Assembly: GCA_030789695.1 (NCBI GenBank)
Contig: CM061142.1
Location: 608,830,190 to 608,894,189 of the forward strand
Direction: 5' to 3'
From: Scilla litardierei
Taxonomy: Eukaryota; Streptophyta; Magnoliopsida; Asparagales; Asparagaceae
DNA: 64,000 nucleotides
Shown: positions 21,506 through 34,800 of the stretch, one piece after another
Layout: each line of letters begins with the position of its first letter
Numbering within the stretch: position 1 is the first letter of the stretch
Program-made: the position numbers and the translations under genes
Notes under the pieces: generated by a model
What the model saw: the letters and a program-made list of their open reading frames with translations, nothing else
Database searches by the model: none
What the model was told of the DNA's origin: nothing

Positions 21506-22393
21506 TGTTGGAGTAGTGTTGGAAAATATGCTTCTGTATCAGTTTCATATTCAAATCTTGGGAGATGTATCAGTTTCAATTTTTTTGTCTTGGTTCCTTG
21601 GATCTGTGTATGTGAAATGTTGGATTTGTGTTGGAAAATAATATTCTGTATCATTTTCAGATTGTGGACTTGGGTCATGTTTGTGTGTCATTTTTTTGGA
21701 TTGTTTCCTTGGGTCTGTTTATGTGAAATTTTGGATTTGTGGTGGAAAATAAGCTTTTGTCTCATTTTTTGATTTTGGACTTGGGTCACTACTTCAGTTT
21801 TAATATTTTTGGCTATTTTACTTGTGTCTGTATATGTGGAATTTTGGATATGTGTTGGAAAATAAGCTTCTGTCTCATTTTCTGATTTTGGACTTGGGAG
21901 ATGTATCAGTTTCAATTTTTTTGGCTTGGTTCCTTGGGTCTGTCTGTGTATGTGAAATGTTGGAGTAGTGTTGGAAAATATGCTTTTGTATCAGTTTCAT
22001 ATTCAAATCTTGGGAGATGTATCAGTTTCAATTTTTTTTGTCTTGGTTCCTTCAGTCTGTGTATGTGAAATGTTGGACTTGTGTTGGAAAATAATCTTCT
22101 GTCTCATTTTCAGATTGTGGACTTGGGTCATGTTTGTGTGTCATTTTTTTGGATTGTTTCCTTGGGTCTGTTTATGTGAAAATTTGGATTTGTGGTGGAA
22201 AATAAGCTTCTGGCTCATTTTCTGATTTTGGACTTGGGTCACTACTTCAGTTTCAAAATTTTTGGCTATGTTCCTTGTGTCTGTATATGTGGAATGTTGG
22301 ATATGTGTTTGAAAAAAAAGCTTCTGTCTCATTTTCTGATTTTAGACTTGTGAGATGTATCAGTTTCAATTTTTTTTGGCTTGGTTCCTTGGG

Positions 22394-22454
<61 letters not shown>

Positions 22455-23240
22455 TGTTAGAGTAGTGTTGGAAAATATGCTTCTGTATTAGTTTCATATT
22501 CAAACCTTGGAAGATGTATCAGTTTCATTTTTTTTATCTTGGTTCCTTGGATCTGTGTATGTGAAATGTTGGATTTGTGTTGGAAAATAATATTCTGTAT
22601 CATTTTCAGATTGTGGACTTGGGTCATGTTTGTGTGTCATTTTTTGGATTGTTTCCTTGGGTCTGTTTATGTGAAATTTTGGATTTGTGGTGGAAAATAA
22701 GCTTCTGTCTCATTTTTTGATTTTGGACTTGGGTCACTACTTCAGTTTTAATATTTTTGGCTATTTTACTTGTGTCTGTATAAGTGGAATTTTGGATATG
22801 TGTTGGAAAATAAGCTTCTGTCTCATTTTCTGATTTAGGACTTGGGAGATGTATCAGTTTCAATTTTTTTGGCTTGGTTCCTTGGGTCTGTCTGTGTATG
22901 TGAAATGTTGGATTAGCGTTGGAAAATATGCTTCTGTATCAGTTTCAGATTCAAATCTTGGGAGATATATTAGTTTCAATTTTTTTGGCTTGGTTCCTTG
23001 GGGTTGTGTATGTGAAATGTTGGATTTGTGTTGGAAAATAAACTTATGTATCATTTTCAGCTAGTTTTCTTGGGTCACCACTTCAGTTTGAATTTTTTTG
23101 GATTGTCTGTGTATGTGTAAGGTTGGATTTGTGGTGGAAAATAACTTCTGTATCGTTTTCTGCTTGTTGACTTGGATGATGTATCAGTTTCATTTTTTAT
23201 TAATTATATGTCTATGTATATCTAGTGCATGCCTCAGTTG

Positions 23241-23509
23241 TCATGGTGTAAAAAACGGCCCGGGGGCCCGCCGGCCCGGCCCGGGCCCGGGCCCGACCCC
23301 CGGGCCGGGCTGGGCCGAGGAGTCCGGCCCCGGGCCGGGCCGGCCCGGCTCGGCCCGGGTTTTTGGGCAAAAAACAGCCCATCCGAGGCTTTTTTATAGG
23401 GGAAACAGCCGGGCCGGCCCGGCCCGGCCCGGCTGGGCCCGGGCCGCCGGGCCGGGCCGGGCCTGTGTTCTACCCACCCGGGCCGGGCCGGACCGGTTTG
23501 ACACCATGA
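23241..23509. mobile_element. hAT-like MITE, copy A (269 bp)
   Basis: Ends TCATGGTGT and ACACCATGA are perfect inverted repeats. Flanked by the 8-bp duplication CTCAGTTG (23233-23240 and 23510-23517), the size expected for hAT. The interior is almost pure GGCCCGGG-type sequence around an AT-richer core (TTTTTGGGCAAAAAACAGCC). No coding. Confidence 0.8.
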
Positions 23510-23517
23510 CTCAGTTG

Positions 23518-23800
23518 TATCTTTAAAATTTCAGGAGTTGACAAATAATATGTTTAATCTATTGTCGTACCAATCCAAAGGGCATATGCCCTCCCACTCG
23601 GAGTGACGCCGCACCCTTATACTAAAAACGACCCAGCCAACACTCACAAATACAATCTGGGACCAACGCCGTGCAAAGCCTTTGCTGTTACCTCCCCAGT
23701 CCCCGCTCTTCCCACAAGTTTGGAAAAAAATTGAGTGATCTCATAATTATTCTCTCCATTTGTATTTATAAATGCTTCATTCAGGAAAATGCTTCTGGCT
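23518..23800 (+). pseudogene. Deletion-riddled duplicate of the hydrolase promoter and first exon end
   Basis: Follows 24702-25246 base for base but lacks many short internal pieces. CGGAG joins TGACG where the other copy has 11 extra bases, TAC joins CAATCC where the other has TTAC more, and the whole first-exon body between TATTTATAAAT and GCTTCATTCAGG is missing. The order of retained words is unchanged. It then runs into tandem-array sequence that has the same kind of small losses. Confidence 0.75.
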
Positions 23801-24429
23801 CATTTTCCTATGTTCCTTGTGTCTGTGTTTGAAAAAAAAAGCTCATTTTCTGATTTTAGTGTGTGAGTGTGAAATTATTCAAACCTTGGAAGTATCAGTT
23901 TCAATTTTCATCTTGGTTCCTTGGATTGTATGTGAAAGTTGGAGTGTGTCATTTTTTGGATTGTTTCCTTGGGTCTGTTTATGTGAAATTTTGGATTTGT
24001 GGTGGAAAATAAGCTTCTGTCTCATTTTTTGATTTTGGACTTGGGTCACTACTTCAGTTTTAATATTTTTGGCTATTTTACTTGTGTCTGTATAAGTGGA
24101 ATTTTGGATTCTCATTTTCTGATTTAAGCGTTGGAAAATATGCTTCTGTATCAGTTTCAGATTCAAATCTTGGGAGATATATTAGTTTCAATTTTTTTTG
24201 GCTTGGTTCCTTGGGGTTGTGTATGTGAAATGTTGGATTTGTGTTGGAAAATAAACTTATGTATCATTTTCAGCTAGTTTTCTTGGGTCACCACTTCAGT
24301 TTGAATTTTTTTGGATTGTCTGTGTATGTGTAAGGTTGGATTTGTGGTGGAAAATAACTTCTGTATCGTTTTCTGCTTGTTGACTTGGATGATGTATCAT
24401 ATGTCTATGTTCTAGGCATGCCTCAGTTG

Positions 24430-24693
24430 TCATGGTGTAAAAACGGCCCGGGGGCCCGCCGGCCCGGCCCGGGCCCGGGCCCGGGCCCGACCCCCGGGCC
24501 GGGCTGGGCCGAGGAGTCCGGCCCCGGGCCGGGCCGGCCCGGCTCGGCCTGGGTTTTTGGGCAAAAAACAGCCCATCCGAGGCTTTTTTATAGGGGAAAC
24601 AGCTGGCCCGGCCCGGCCCGGCCCGGCTGGGCCCGGGCCGCCGGGCCGGACCGGGCCTGTGTTCTACCGGGCCGGACCGGTTTGACACCATGA
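24430..24693. mobile_element. hAT-like MITE, copy B (264 bp)
   Basis: Nearly identical to copy A with the same TCATGGTGT/ACACCATGA ends and the same CTCAGTTG duplication (24422-24429, 24694-24701). An identical target site means B and A arose by duplication of the region, not by two insertions. Confidence 0.8.
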
Positions 24694-25127
24694 CTCAGTT
24701 GTCTATCTTTAAAATTTCAGATCTGAAATAAATAACGGGCCCACTTGAGTTGACAAATAATATAGTTTAATCTATTGCCGTACTTACCAATCCAAAGGGC
24801 ATATGCCCTCCCACTCGGAGATTCCCACCGGTGACGCCGCACCCTTATCCTCTTTATTTTAAACACTAAAAACGACCCAGCAAATCAACACTCACAAATA
24901 CACACATCCACGGACATCTGGGACCTACGCCGACAGTTGGTGCAAAGCCTTTGCTGTGGGCCCCACACAACTTCCCCCCAATCCCTTTCCTACCTCCCCA
25001 GTCCCCGCCCACGGTTTTCTCTCTTCCCACAAGTTTGATTTAAAAAGAAAAAAATTGAGTGATGCAAACGCCAAAAATCTCATAATTATTCTCTCTCTGA
25101 TTTTGGATCTCTCCCCAGTGCATTTGT

Positions 25128-25245
25128 ATTTATAAATTCGCGCAAAATTAACAATTTTGAGGAGATTAATCTCGGGATTGGGTTTAGATTTGTGGAATTT
25201 TAGAGGCCGGCTTTCTCCGCCGATTGTTTTGGCCGCTTCATTCAG
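25128..25245 (+). promoter_or_regulatory. ABHD18-like gene core promoter and non-coding first exon
   Basis: A TATTTATAAAT box at 25128-25138 is followed by about 100 bp ending TTCATTCAG at 25245, then a GTAAATCT splice donor. The acceptor TTTTGAATTGCAG at 28766 opens the coding exon's leader. The first-exon start is inferred from TATA spacing. The upstream region (24700-25120) is typical non-coding promoter sequence. Confidence 0.6.
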
Positions 25246-28200
25246 GTAAATCTACTTTCTTATTTGATCCCACTTTATTCCCCCCCCCCCCCCCCACCCA
25301 AATTTCTAATAATTTTTGAGCGACGATTTGTTGCTGCGCACTTCTCCTAGTTTTTTTTGATAATTAGGTTTCCCCCCTCCTGGGGCGCAATGTAGTAGGA
25401 ATAGATGCTTCTGTTCTTTTGAACTTGTGAATTTGTGAAACTTAATGGATCTAGAGTGATGTTTGAATGGGCACCAGTGATTTTTAACTTCTTCGTTGGA
25501 ATTGATTTAGTTTGTGTATTATTCGAGTATTGTTAGTAAAACCCAGTTACCCTTCTTTTGATTTGCATTGTTTGGAATTCGTATAGTTGCTGTAGCAATT
25601 TTGTGAGTTTCTAAAGCATTAGAATCAGATTTGGTTCTACCGTTTAGAAATTTAAGCTATTTGTCTCCTGTATTGTGTTTCATGTTGTAGATCTTCTTCT
25701 TCTTCTTCGAACATGAGTTCAAATGGAGAACTTACCAATTGAAAAATAAATAAATAAATAAATAAATAATAAAGGAAAAAATTCATAACATATGGGAGAA
25801 AGGCGATTCATTGTAAAACTAAGCGGCCATTTGGCTGGTAGGCAGAGTTCAGGTTGACATTATCAATAAAGCACGGAGCTCGGGCATAATTAGCGATCAA
25901 TTCTTCAAATTTCGCTAATAGAAAAGAGTAGGGAGGCCTGCCTTTGGGGCTAAAGGACTGGGTTGGAAAAGAGGAGGTCCCATGTGCAAAGACTGGGCTA
26001 CTACCCTTATTCAAAAAAAGGAGAAGCAAAGAAAAGAGTAGTCTATGTAACATGAAGATGAAAACAGTTCCATATATTGCATTGCAAATGCAATAAAAAG
26101 TCTCCACATTGGAACACGCTTTCACTCATTTTGACCTTGTTGACTTCGTTGGTTATAGTTGTATATCTAACCATTTTGGCACCTTTTTTTTGGCTTGTTG
26201 AGGTGTTGGTGAATTGATTTATGTATGTGCTAAGGATTGTAGATATTGATAGCGAATCTAAAATTTAATGGAGTTGGTTTCAATTGACCAAGTCCAAAAT
26301 TTTGTTGAAGCTTAGAGTCCATCATATAAAGAGTGAAAAGATTATTGAAAATTCTGAAAAGCGACTGATGATATAAGGAAACTAAGAAACTAAGAAGGAC
26401 ACAGAGTGGTTAACAAGCTTAAACATCAATTTACAATAACTTGTATTAGAAGTCAAAACAAAGAAGGTGTAACAAGGTGTAAGCTTTTTAAGTTGAGGAA
26501 ATGAAGAGTATAATTAGGCTATGTATATTAAGAGTGAAATTGAAATATGTCCCATTAAAAAAGGCAGAATTCAAACGATGATGGAGTTTTTTATATTTTT
26601 AATGATTATCCATGGGAACTTATGGAGTCATTGGTGGAATGAGTAAGTCCAAAGTGCTAATGAAGCTAAGAGCCCATCTTATAAAGAGTTGAATGAATAC
26701 AGAATTTTTTATAAAACAAGTGTGGAAATAAAGAAACTAAGAAATAAGAAGATACATAGTAGTTAACAAGGTTAAAATACCAAAATTTGTGATAATCTGT
26801 CTAGGAAGTTAAAACAAAGAAGGGGTAGCGAGATGTAAGCTTGAAAGGTGTGGGTATGATGAGGAGGAACTTTGGTGTATTGAGATAAAGGAAGGAAGAA
26901 TTCAAAGAAAGATGGAGTTATGCAAATGCTCATGTAATAAAATTATCAATTTACAAAAAAAAAGTCAGTCTGGCATTTTGATTTGCTAAATGGCTTACCA
27001 TAGAAAAGTGAAGATCTTTGTCATTTATTTAATATTTAATGAAGTTATGCTATTGTGAATTAAGGATTATGAAGTTATGTACTTATTGGGAACTATGTCA
27101 TTAGGAATAAAAGTAAACTTAGGTTTTGAATCCAATTTGTCAAAAAAAGAATATTAAGTCAGTCCATCACATTCGAATTGAAATTCTAATTTTAGGGAGG
27201 GGAAAGTTGGCATTATAATAGTAAACAAAAGATATGTTGTTTATTGATCACTTTATAAATTACAGTAGAAACAACCAATTTAGGCCAATTAAGGAACCAC
27301 GGTTATGGTTGAAGTATTATGCTCAACAAAGTCAAACTTGCTTTAAGGAAAATTAAATCAGAAACTCACATGAAGTTTGGAAAGTTTGTGAGATGAAGTG
27401 TTAGATCAGCTAGCTTGTTCGCCAGAATAAAAATGTCCAGTGGACCGAGAAGAAGCTTTTTGATACCTATGTATTAGAACAAAAGGGATGCATAAAGTTG
27501 TACAAACTGTGGAAATGTGATATATGATTAAACCCTGGGAGAGAGTCAGTAAATGATCAATGACTGAGAACTGGTTGTTTGAAAAATCAATTTGGTTTTA
27601 TTTTAGGATGCTCTGCTATTGCTTACTTGTTTACTTGTCAAGATAATCAGGAATATGTTAACGTTATTTAGTTAAAATGTTGAGTTTAACAATGGATGTA
27701 GAGATTTCGTGAGTAGAAAATAGTTTTGTAGTGGAAATGTTGAGATGGATGAGTGGAAAAGTCAAACAGATAGACATAAATTGAGTGCATTTAGTCACAG
27801 CCAGGCCCAATTAAAGACAAATTGAGGGAGATTTGTTTGAGTTAATTTGGACATTTGTAACCAAGCCCAACTAGCAAGCCGGTTAGGAGTAGAGGGATCA
27901 TAGGAAAATGAGTGGGTATAAATAAAATAGATGGATTGAGTTATCAAGAATGATATGCTAATGTAGATGAATGGAGAAGAGAATTCATCTAGCAGATCAC
28001 ATAAACTGGAGCTAAAAGCTGTTGTTTTCTGTTATTAAATCTATTCTAGGTGCATTTTATCGCATTTGATGATTTATGAACAGTTCTTGTTTGCAAATTG
28101 TGTGTCTAGTATACTTTTTCTGTTGATCTTATTTTGATGGATTGTAATTTAGTTTGGTTTTCATATTTGTAGGTTCCTTGGTGTTTCTTCTTTCAATTTT

Positions 28201-28766
28201 CGTACTTTAGGGTTTTCCTAGGTGTTGACTTGAGTGCAATTTTCGTGGTCATTAAGCTGAGCTGTTTGTTTTTGTGGGATGGATTGATGCTATGCAAATG
28301 CCAAATACATTAATCTTGACCCATATTTCACAGAATATTGATTATTGCTATAAAACATTTCTTTTAGACTTTACAGTTTACCTTTAGTAATGATGGTTCA
28401 ACCCAATCTGTGATTTCTTTGTCATGGTTGGCTGTTGCATGTTTCAGTTGTGGGTGTTATTGACTTGAAATATTTGCCTTCTTAGGATTTTTTGACATTC
28501 TGAATCATTTGTCTGCCTCGATCCTTATTCTACAATTGATATATGTCTGTCATGCAATTCTTTGGCTTCTCATTATTTCGATGATCAATAACTTATTATA
28601 TTTTATGTTCTGTTGAAGTTTATTTTGTAAGGTAAGATGGGATTCTCTTAACTTTTGTGTGATTAGGTAGTCTCTTAGATTTTCTGTTCTCTGTTTCTAA
28701 ACGTATAGAATGGCATTTGGCGGTAATCAGTTTTGATTCATTCTATTCTTTATTTTTGAATTGCAG
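25246..28766 (+). other. Intron 1 (within 5' UTR), 3.5 kb
   Basis: GTAAATCT donor and TTGCAG acceptor. Contains a poly-C run (25280-25294), a (TAAA)n tract (about 25745-25770) and a diverged tandem pair of ~300 bp. Otherwise AT-rich and without coding signal. Confidence 0.6.
26270..26920 (+). repeat. Diverged tandem duplication in intron 1
   Basis: 26270-26590 and 26625-26920 share words in order: AGTCCAAA, GAAGCT(T)AGAG, ATATAAAGAG or TTATAAAGAG, GAAACTAAGAA, GTTAACAAG, AAAACAAAGAAGG, GTAAGCTT, AGAATTCAAA. Diverged well beyond recent duplication. Confidence 0.6.
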
Positions 28767-28874
28767 GTTCTGTTGTTGAGAATTGCTTGTGAATTAAGGA
28801 TTATTTGGATGTGCATTGGATAAAGAATATCATTTATTGGTCAAGTACTTTGAAGGTTTTCTTTTTTAATAGAG

Positions 28875-31800
28875 ATGGTATCAGTAAATTTGGGAATTCT
28901 CCATTATGTATTGGACCATATTTATGGGGCATTTCTCCACCGAACCAAATTAAGCACGCCTTTTTTCTCGAGGGGATGGGGAGGGAGCCAACTTGACATG
29001 TTGGAGAACATGGTTAAGCAGATTTTTCCTGATGCTGCTAGCCAGAATTGGCCACCAAGTATGGTGCGGCCAATGTGGAAAACAGTATGGGAGACCAGAA
29101 ATGCACATCTTAGAGAGGGTGTTTTCAGGACTCCATGTGACGAGCAACTAATAAATGCATTGCCTCCTGAGAGTCATACTGCAAGGGTTGCTTTCCTTAC
29201 CCCTAAATTTGTATCCGCACAAAAGATGGCCTGTGTGGTTCACTTGGCAGGTAATTTATGATCTCTTGCTGCGGTACTACTCATAATTTAGTATCAATGT
29301 TTGTTGGAGTTTGACTTCTTATGCTTATAAGAATTTAGATCCACCGTGTGCCTGCATGAAACTGTGTCATAAAGATTTGGCACTAAACTAGTTATGTTGA
29401 ATAGACACTTTTCCATTTTTTATTTTGGTATTATCTTAATAACGTCTTCCTCTTCTAGAATAGTTGTGCCCTACCATAAACCAACAAGACCTACTGGAGC
29501 TCTGCTTTTTCATTGATTCTGACATCCAGATATCGGTTCAACCAAAAATTCTGTTGGAGAAGTGATCTTATGTTTCTAGGTGCTCAGCATATCTTTAATA
29601 TTGAGCGTGGCATCACCCAACATTAGATCATCATATTGTTTTCCTCAGCATCAGTATGAAACCAGGAACCAATTTTTTCCAGCAGACTTTGTACTGCACC
29701 GATTTTTAATCTTTTATACTGCATTTCTGATGTCTTCCGAACCTTCAAAGGAATATCACGTAGGAAGTATTTGAAATTTGCCATCTTGTTAAAATATGTA
29801 TTGTTTTTACCTGTGACTCATGAGTATGTATTAAAACTGATCTCCTTTGTTAACATAATATCATACTAGTGTTTGGCTACATATTTGGCATGCTAGTTGT
29901 TAGCTACATGGTATGTAATGTGCATACCAACTCCATTAGAATCATTTATCTGACATCTCCATTTAGGTGATTTTGGAAATCAAAATTTTCGGCTAGTAAG
30001 CATGTGTCTTTGAGTATATAAAGCATAAACCAGATAGCATAAATTGAAATACAGCAGAGGAGATAATTTATTTTTTATGACATTGCCTTCTGTAAAAGGG
30101 GAGTATGCTCTAGTTTGGTAGACTTCTGAACATCCCCCTTTAAAAATGTTCCTTTGTCTGAGGCAGACTGTGTCTGGATAACACTATTTGCCAAGTTGCT
30201 GTAAATAGAATTCTAGGTCCAGGACAACACCATACCCTTGCACAGTTGACATAATGAACCACATCTGATATTGTCTGGTCTGCGGGATATAGATCCCATT
30301 GATACACCCAATTGTAGCTTTTTGTACAAACTATCTTGCTTCTGGTGCTTCAATGTCACTTGTCAATATCTTGTTATTAGATTAGTCCTAGAATTGACCA
30401 AATGATGTGAAATATGGCTGAAAGATCATTAGAGGACTCTGGGTTGGATGTGTTTTTGGATGTAATCACTCTGTTCTCCCTACTGACCATGTCTGAAGTA
30501 TATGTGGGAATAACCAGGCGAAATATTTGTTACTTGGTAATGGGAATAAACGCTAAATGGGAATGTAGGATCAGTAATCTACCTTTACTGTAGTGCTTAC
30601 AATTTTTTCTGGCAGAAAAAAAATGCATGGTGGCGTTTTTTATGCAGTAATCTCAATTATTGTATGTAACCAAAGAGGGTGCACTCATGCTTGTTTTTAA
30701 TGGGGTAGTGGATAAGGGAAAATGTGGGTGACAAAGCCTGCGCACATATAGGCCTGCTGAGAATTCTCTCATTTCAGCCTAAATACACATCTGGATAGTA
30801 TCTAAGGTTTGTCTACTTCTAACTAATAGTGAGTGAAAACAAGATGGACTTTATAGTTCTAAAAACAACGATTATAACAAATGACTAAGCGGAAAATGGA
30901 TAAGGAAACGAGTAGCGTATATGATATAAATGTAATTAGACAGGAAATGTAAAACTATAACTCTGACGTACCGAAGAATGGGCGAACCGGTACGAAGAGA
31001 AATCCAAGCTTGATGGAAGTCGCCTGATGCAAATTTCCCCAAAACGCCTGCTTGGTGAATATTTCTCGTAGAAAAACAAACATAGAATATTCATCAGGAT
31101 GTAGGCTTATATAGACCTCTAGATAAAACAATACTGTAAGATGAAAATAAATCATGAGAATCGTGTATATATAAGATAAATAACATGTAGGTGCAGGAAT
31201 GACATCACGTAAACAACCGCAATGGTAATATTATGTAAGTATAACATGATCAATATCATGTCGGCTAATATGGCAATGTATTGCATGATAATGATAAGGC
31301 CTTCTAACAGTGTCTATGTGGCTATGCAGATGGAAACCGTGTCACTAGTATAATGATGTGACTTACGTTCGAGAATACGATATGCAACTCAGGTAGGAAA
31401 CACAGGTATTGAAATATAACGCCGCTCTAAGTGTGGGGAGCGAAAAATACAAATATAATAAAAACCACCTCCATTTTTTGAAGGCGAAAAACACGGATAC
31501 AGTAATGGTCTAGTAATAGTCCCTCGTCGCTATAGCACGCTCTAAGACAGTGAGTTACCTTACCCCACTATGTATTATCTTGGTATCATATCATGTAAGG
31601 TAACATGTGCAGTAATCAGGAAAAGTAACAGGTACAGTATCAGAATTATGTAATAAAAAACAATGGACAAATCATGTACAACATTAGTGGACATGTAATC
31701 TGGAACAGTGGTAGAGTATCAGTGACAATATCAATGATTTGATGCAATGAATAGCATGTGTAATATGAATGTGAACAGTGATTGCACAATGTGAATAATG

Positions 31801-34800
31801 AATATCATCATATGCATCGTAACAATCGTGCATAGTGACCAATATCATGCACATCATCATATATAATCCATGGCATGAAGGCATCTATGGATATGGATAA
31901 TATGAGTATCATATGTTAGGAAATAAATGTAACCAGTTACAGTTATCAATGCAAATCAATGGTTGTATGAGTTGGTTACCCATCACTTGTCATGTGTCAG
32001 GTCTAGATCTCCGTGTAAATCCCAAGGAACGATATCAAGACATCAATCTCACCAATCTTTAAAGTTAAGTCGATTCTCACATAATATCCAAGAGGATGGA
32101 ACCAATAGATCAATAAAGCATATTACTAATGACATGGCCTAAAACTAATTACAAAATACATTTTCAATTTAGTTTCATACCAAAGTCCTTTATATCATGG
32201 TCATTCCTCATGTTATTGTTATTCCATATTATTATTTTCAGGACAAAGTCATCATCGAATATAAGATCCACCAACCTCAAGTTTTATACATTCCAAAGTT
32301 CGATACTAACCATACCCAAAATTATGAGCAATTTCAATTATAATCATCTAGTAACATTTATGTCAAAATTTAGCTATGTGGCTTTTCTCAAAACAATGTC
32401 ATTATTGAAAACAAGTTACCTAAAACAAGTTACCTTCACTCATTTATCCATATTTTGCATTGCAATCAAGTGAGAGCGGGCCAAGCCTATGGATCAATTC
32501 CAGGCTCACAAAACAAACCTATCAACCATTCAAGTCCACGGCACAAAATGGCAATCCACATAATCCCCGTCTCATGAGACAATCACAAAAAGCCCATAAG
32601 ACCATAGAAGATAGCCGGTCAAGCCACAAGTTCCAAGAGGGATAGTCACAATGCATGTGACCCAGATGGCAACATCATAAACCCGCAAGTCTCAGGGACC
32701 AGCCACAAACCTCAAGCCCAAAGAGGACTTCCACACAGACCCGTTGCCCAACCAAAGGCCCAGGAGCCAACCCCACAATCAACTGGGCCCAAAGAGCGCC
32801 CAGCCGAGCCAAAAAAGGTCCGAAGTACGTCACGACATAGCACGACCAAGGAACAAAACAACCGACCAAACTAAAACACACGGCCAAGACAGCAGCCGAG
32901 CAAACCCCACGGCCGATGAATCGACCAAGCCAAAACACACGACAAAACAGGACAGGTCACAAGGAAGGGCACAACAGGCCGACGCCAAGGAGCAAAACAA
33001 CAAGGCCCCAAAATCACACCATATCCATGCCATCATCAAATCATCAAATATATGACGCTCATATTATTATCATTATAGCAATAGAGAGAAAGCTCAACAA
33101 AAGTCACGGCTAAGGAAATCAGTCCCAAAACAAACCAATCCACAGTAACGAAGTCACAATAAGGAGAATGGTCTAGTTTTTCAAGGCCTAAAAATAGTTT
33201 AGAGGCCTACCAATCATCAGAGAAAGGAAACCCCCACCACTCACCGTCGGCCTCGCTGCCTCGCCATCGTACACAGTTGCGGCTGCCTTGGAAAAATGGA
33301 GGATGGTCGGGGCATTGTGTAGCAAGGAATGAGAGCACCGTCGATTGAGAGGAAAGAGAGATCGATGTTTTTTCATCGAGGAAATTAGGGCTAAGGTTAG
33401 GGAAATTAAATATAGCGAGATAAGGAAGAGAGATGGAGAATTGGTGAGTTACCGGCAAGGGAGAGGATGGGACAATGTGGTTTCGCCGTTGCCCACGTCG
33501 ACATAGTATGGCGTCGCCAGTGAGCATAGGGGATGGGCACTGTTGACGTGCGGGAGGAATAAAGAGACAGATGGAAGGAGAGTGTATCGGGGAAAAGAAG
33601 AGAGAAATAAAGATAAAGAGAAGGATATAGAAAGTTATGTAAATGGGTCTGGTCGATTTTAATGAAGCAGATTTGGGTTTAAGTTGTGGGTTTGGGTTAT
33701 GGGTCACATGTTACTGGTTGTGTAAAAGAGGGGTTTGAGTGAAAATGAGATCAGAAAAATTGAAAATATATATAGAAAAATCATCAAAATTCATATTAAC
33801 TTTATTTACATTTTAAAAAATATTTTTATTGCATAAAAATTCTATAAAGATATGTTAAAGGTAGTGTAGGTAGATACCATACTCGGGTAGTTTTTCCCTT
33901 TCCTTTTGGTTATATGGATAATTAATTGGTGTTTTTTGGGTTTGGTGTTTTTTGAGTTGTCTATCTCATCTGAGGCATTATATGGATATTCATGCTGTCC
34001 AGTTGGAAAAGAATGTGAATGAACCTGGTGAAAAGTAGCGGGTTGGTTCGCTAATTAGTCACAACATTATGCACATGGGCGGAACCCGGATTCGATGACC
34101 GGGGGACCGGGAGGCGTTACAAGAAGGCATACAAACTGCATTCGTAAAGTACGTAGATGCGATGATGTTCAAGTCGACGAGTTCATAGAGATAAATGAGG
34201 TGTTTTACCTTTACGTTTAAGTATATTTGAGGTGACGAAGTGAACAACAAAGTAGATATGAAATTCATTGCTCATGCCCAATGTTGCATATGTGTGAGGG
34301 ATCGAGTAAGAAAGCCGAAAACAAACACAAGTTTTAATTGCATGAGAACGAAATTAAGTTAAGAAGATTCAAACCAAATTACTTTAAATAAGCAGCAAAT
34401 TTTCCCATGCATTTATTAAACACAAAACATTCAAATATTAACGAAAATATGAACAAGAAACTGACGCTGATTACATCCTTCCTTTGCAAAAAAATAAAAA
34501 TTTCAAAATATAATCATTGGGAGTTGCCAAGAATTAATTAATCTTTTAAATTAAGAGAATGGAAGAAACGTGTTTAGTAACTAAACATTTTAGGTAGATT
34601 AAGTTAACCATGACAGTTTAAAAACTCTAATTAGATATCACGACGTTTACTTGTGTGATCAGACAATTCTCTGTTTTACAAAATATCTATGTGAGAATTT
34701 AAGCTTAAACTAAGTTATATTTTTGTTTAGACGTTTTTCTTTCTCAATTAGATGCTGATTCCGCCATGCAATAATTAAAAACATGAAGAAAAAAATGGCA

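Larger units (their letters stand above)
21383..24429. repeat. Diverged tandem array (right half), with TC/TG microsatellites
   Basis: The 2550-6088 array resumes immediately after the Copia-A target duplication. Units are 110-120 bp. (TC)n(TG)n tracts occur at 21453-21502 and 22394-22451 inside equivalent units, showing multi-unit duplication. It is interrupted by hAT-A and by promoter-derived sequence (23510-23800), and continues at 23800-24429 with many short deletions. Confidence 0.9.

Noticed and set aside
25808..26125. 105-codon minus-strand frame in hydrolase intron 1
   Set aside because: No conserved motif, no supporting splice or promoter context, composition like the surrounding intron.
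33207..33707. 166-codon minus-strand frame in the hydrolase intron
   Set aside because: Low-complexity Ser/Phe/Ile-rich translation of CT-rich sequence, likely part of a degraded element.
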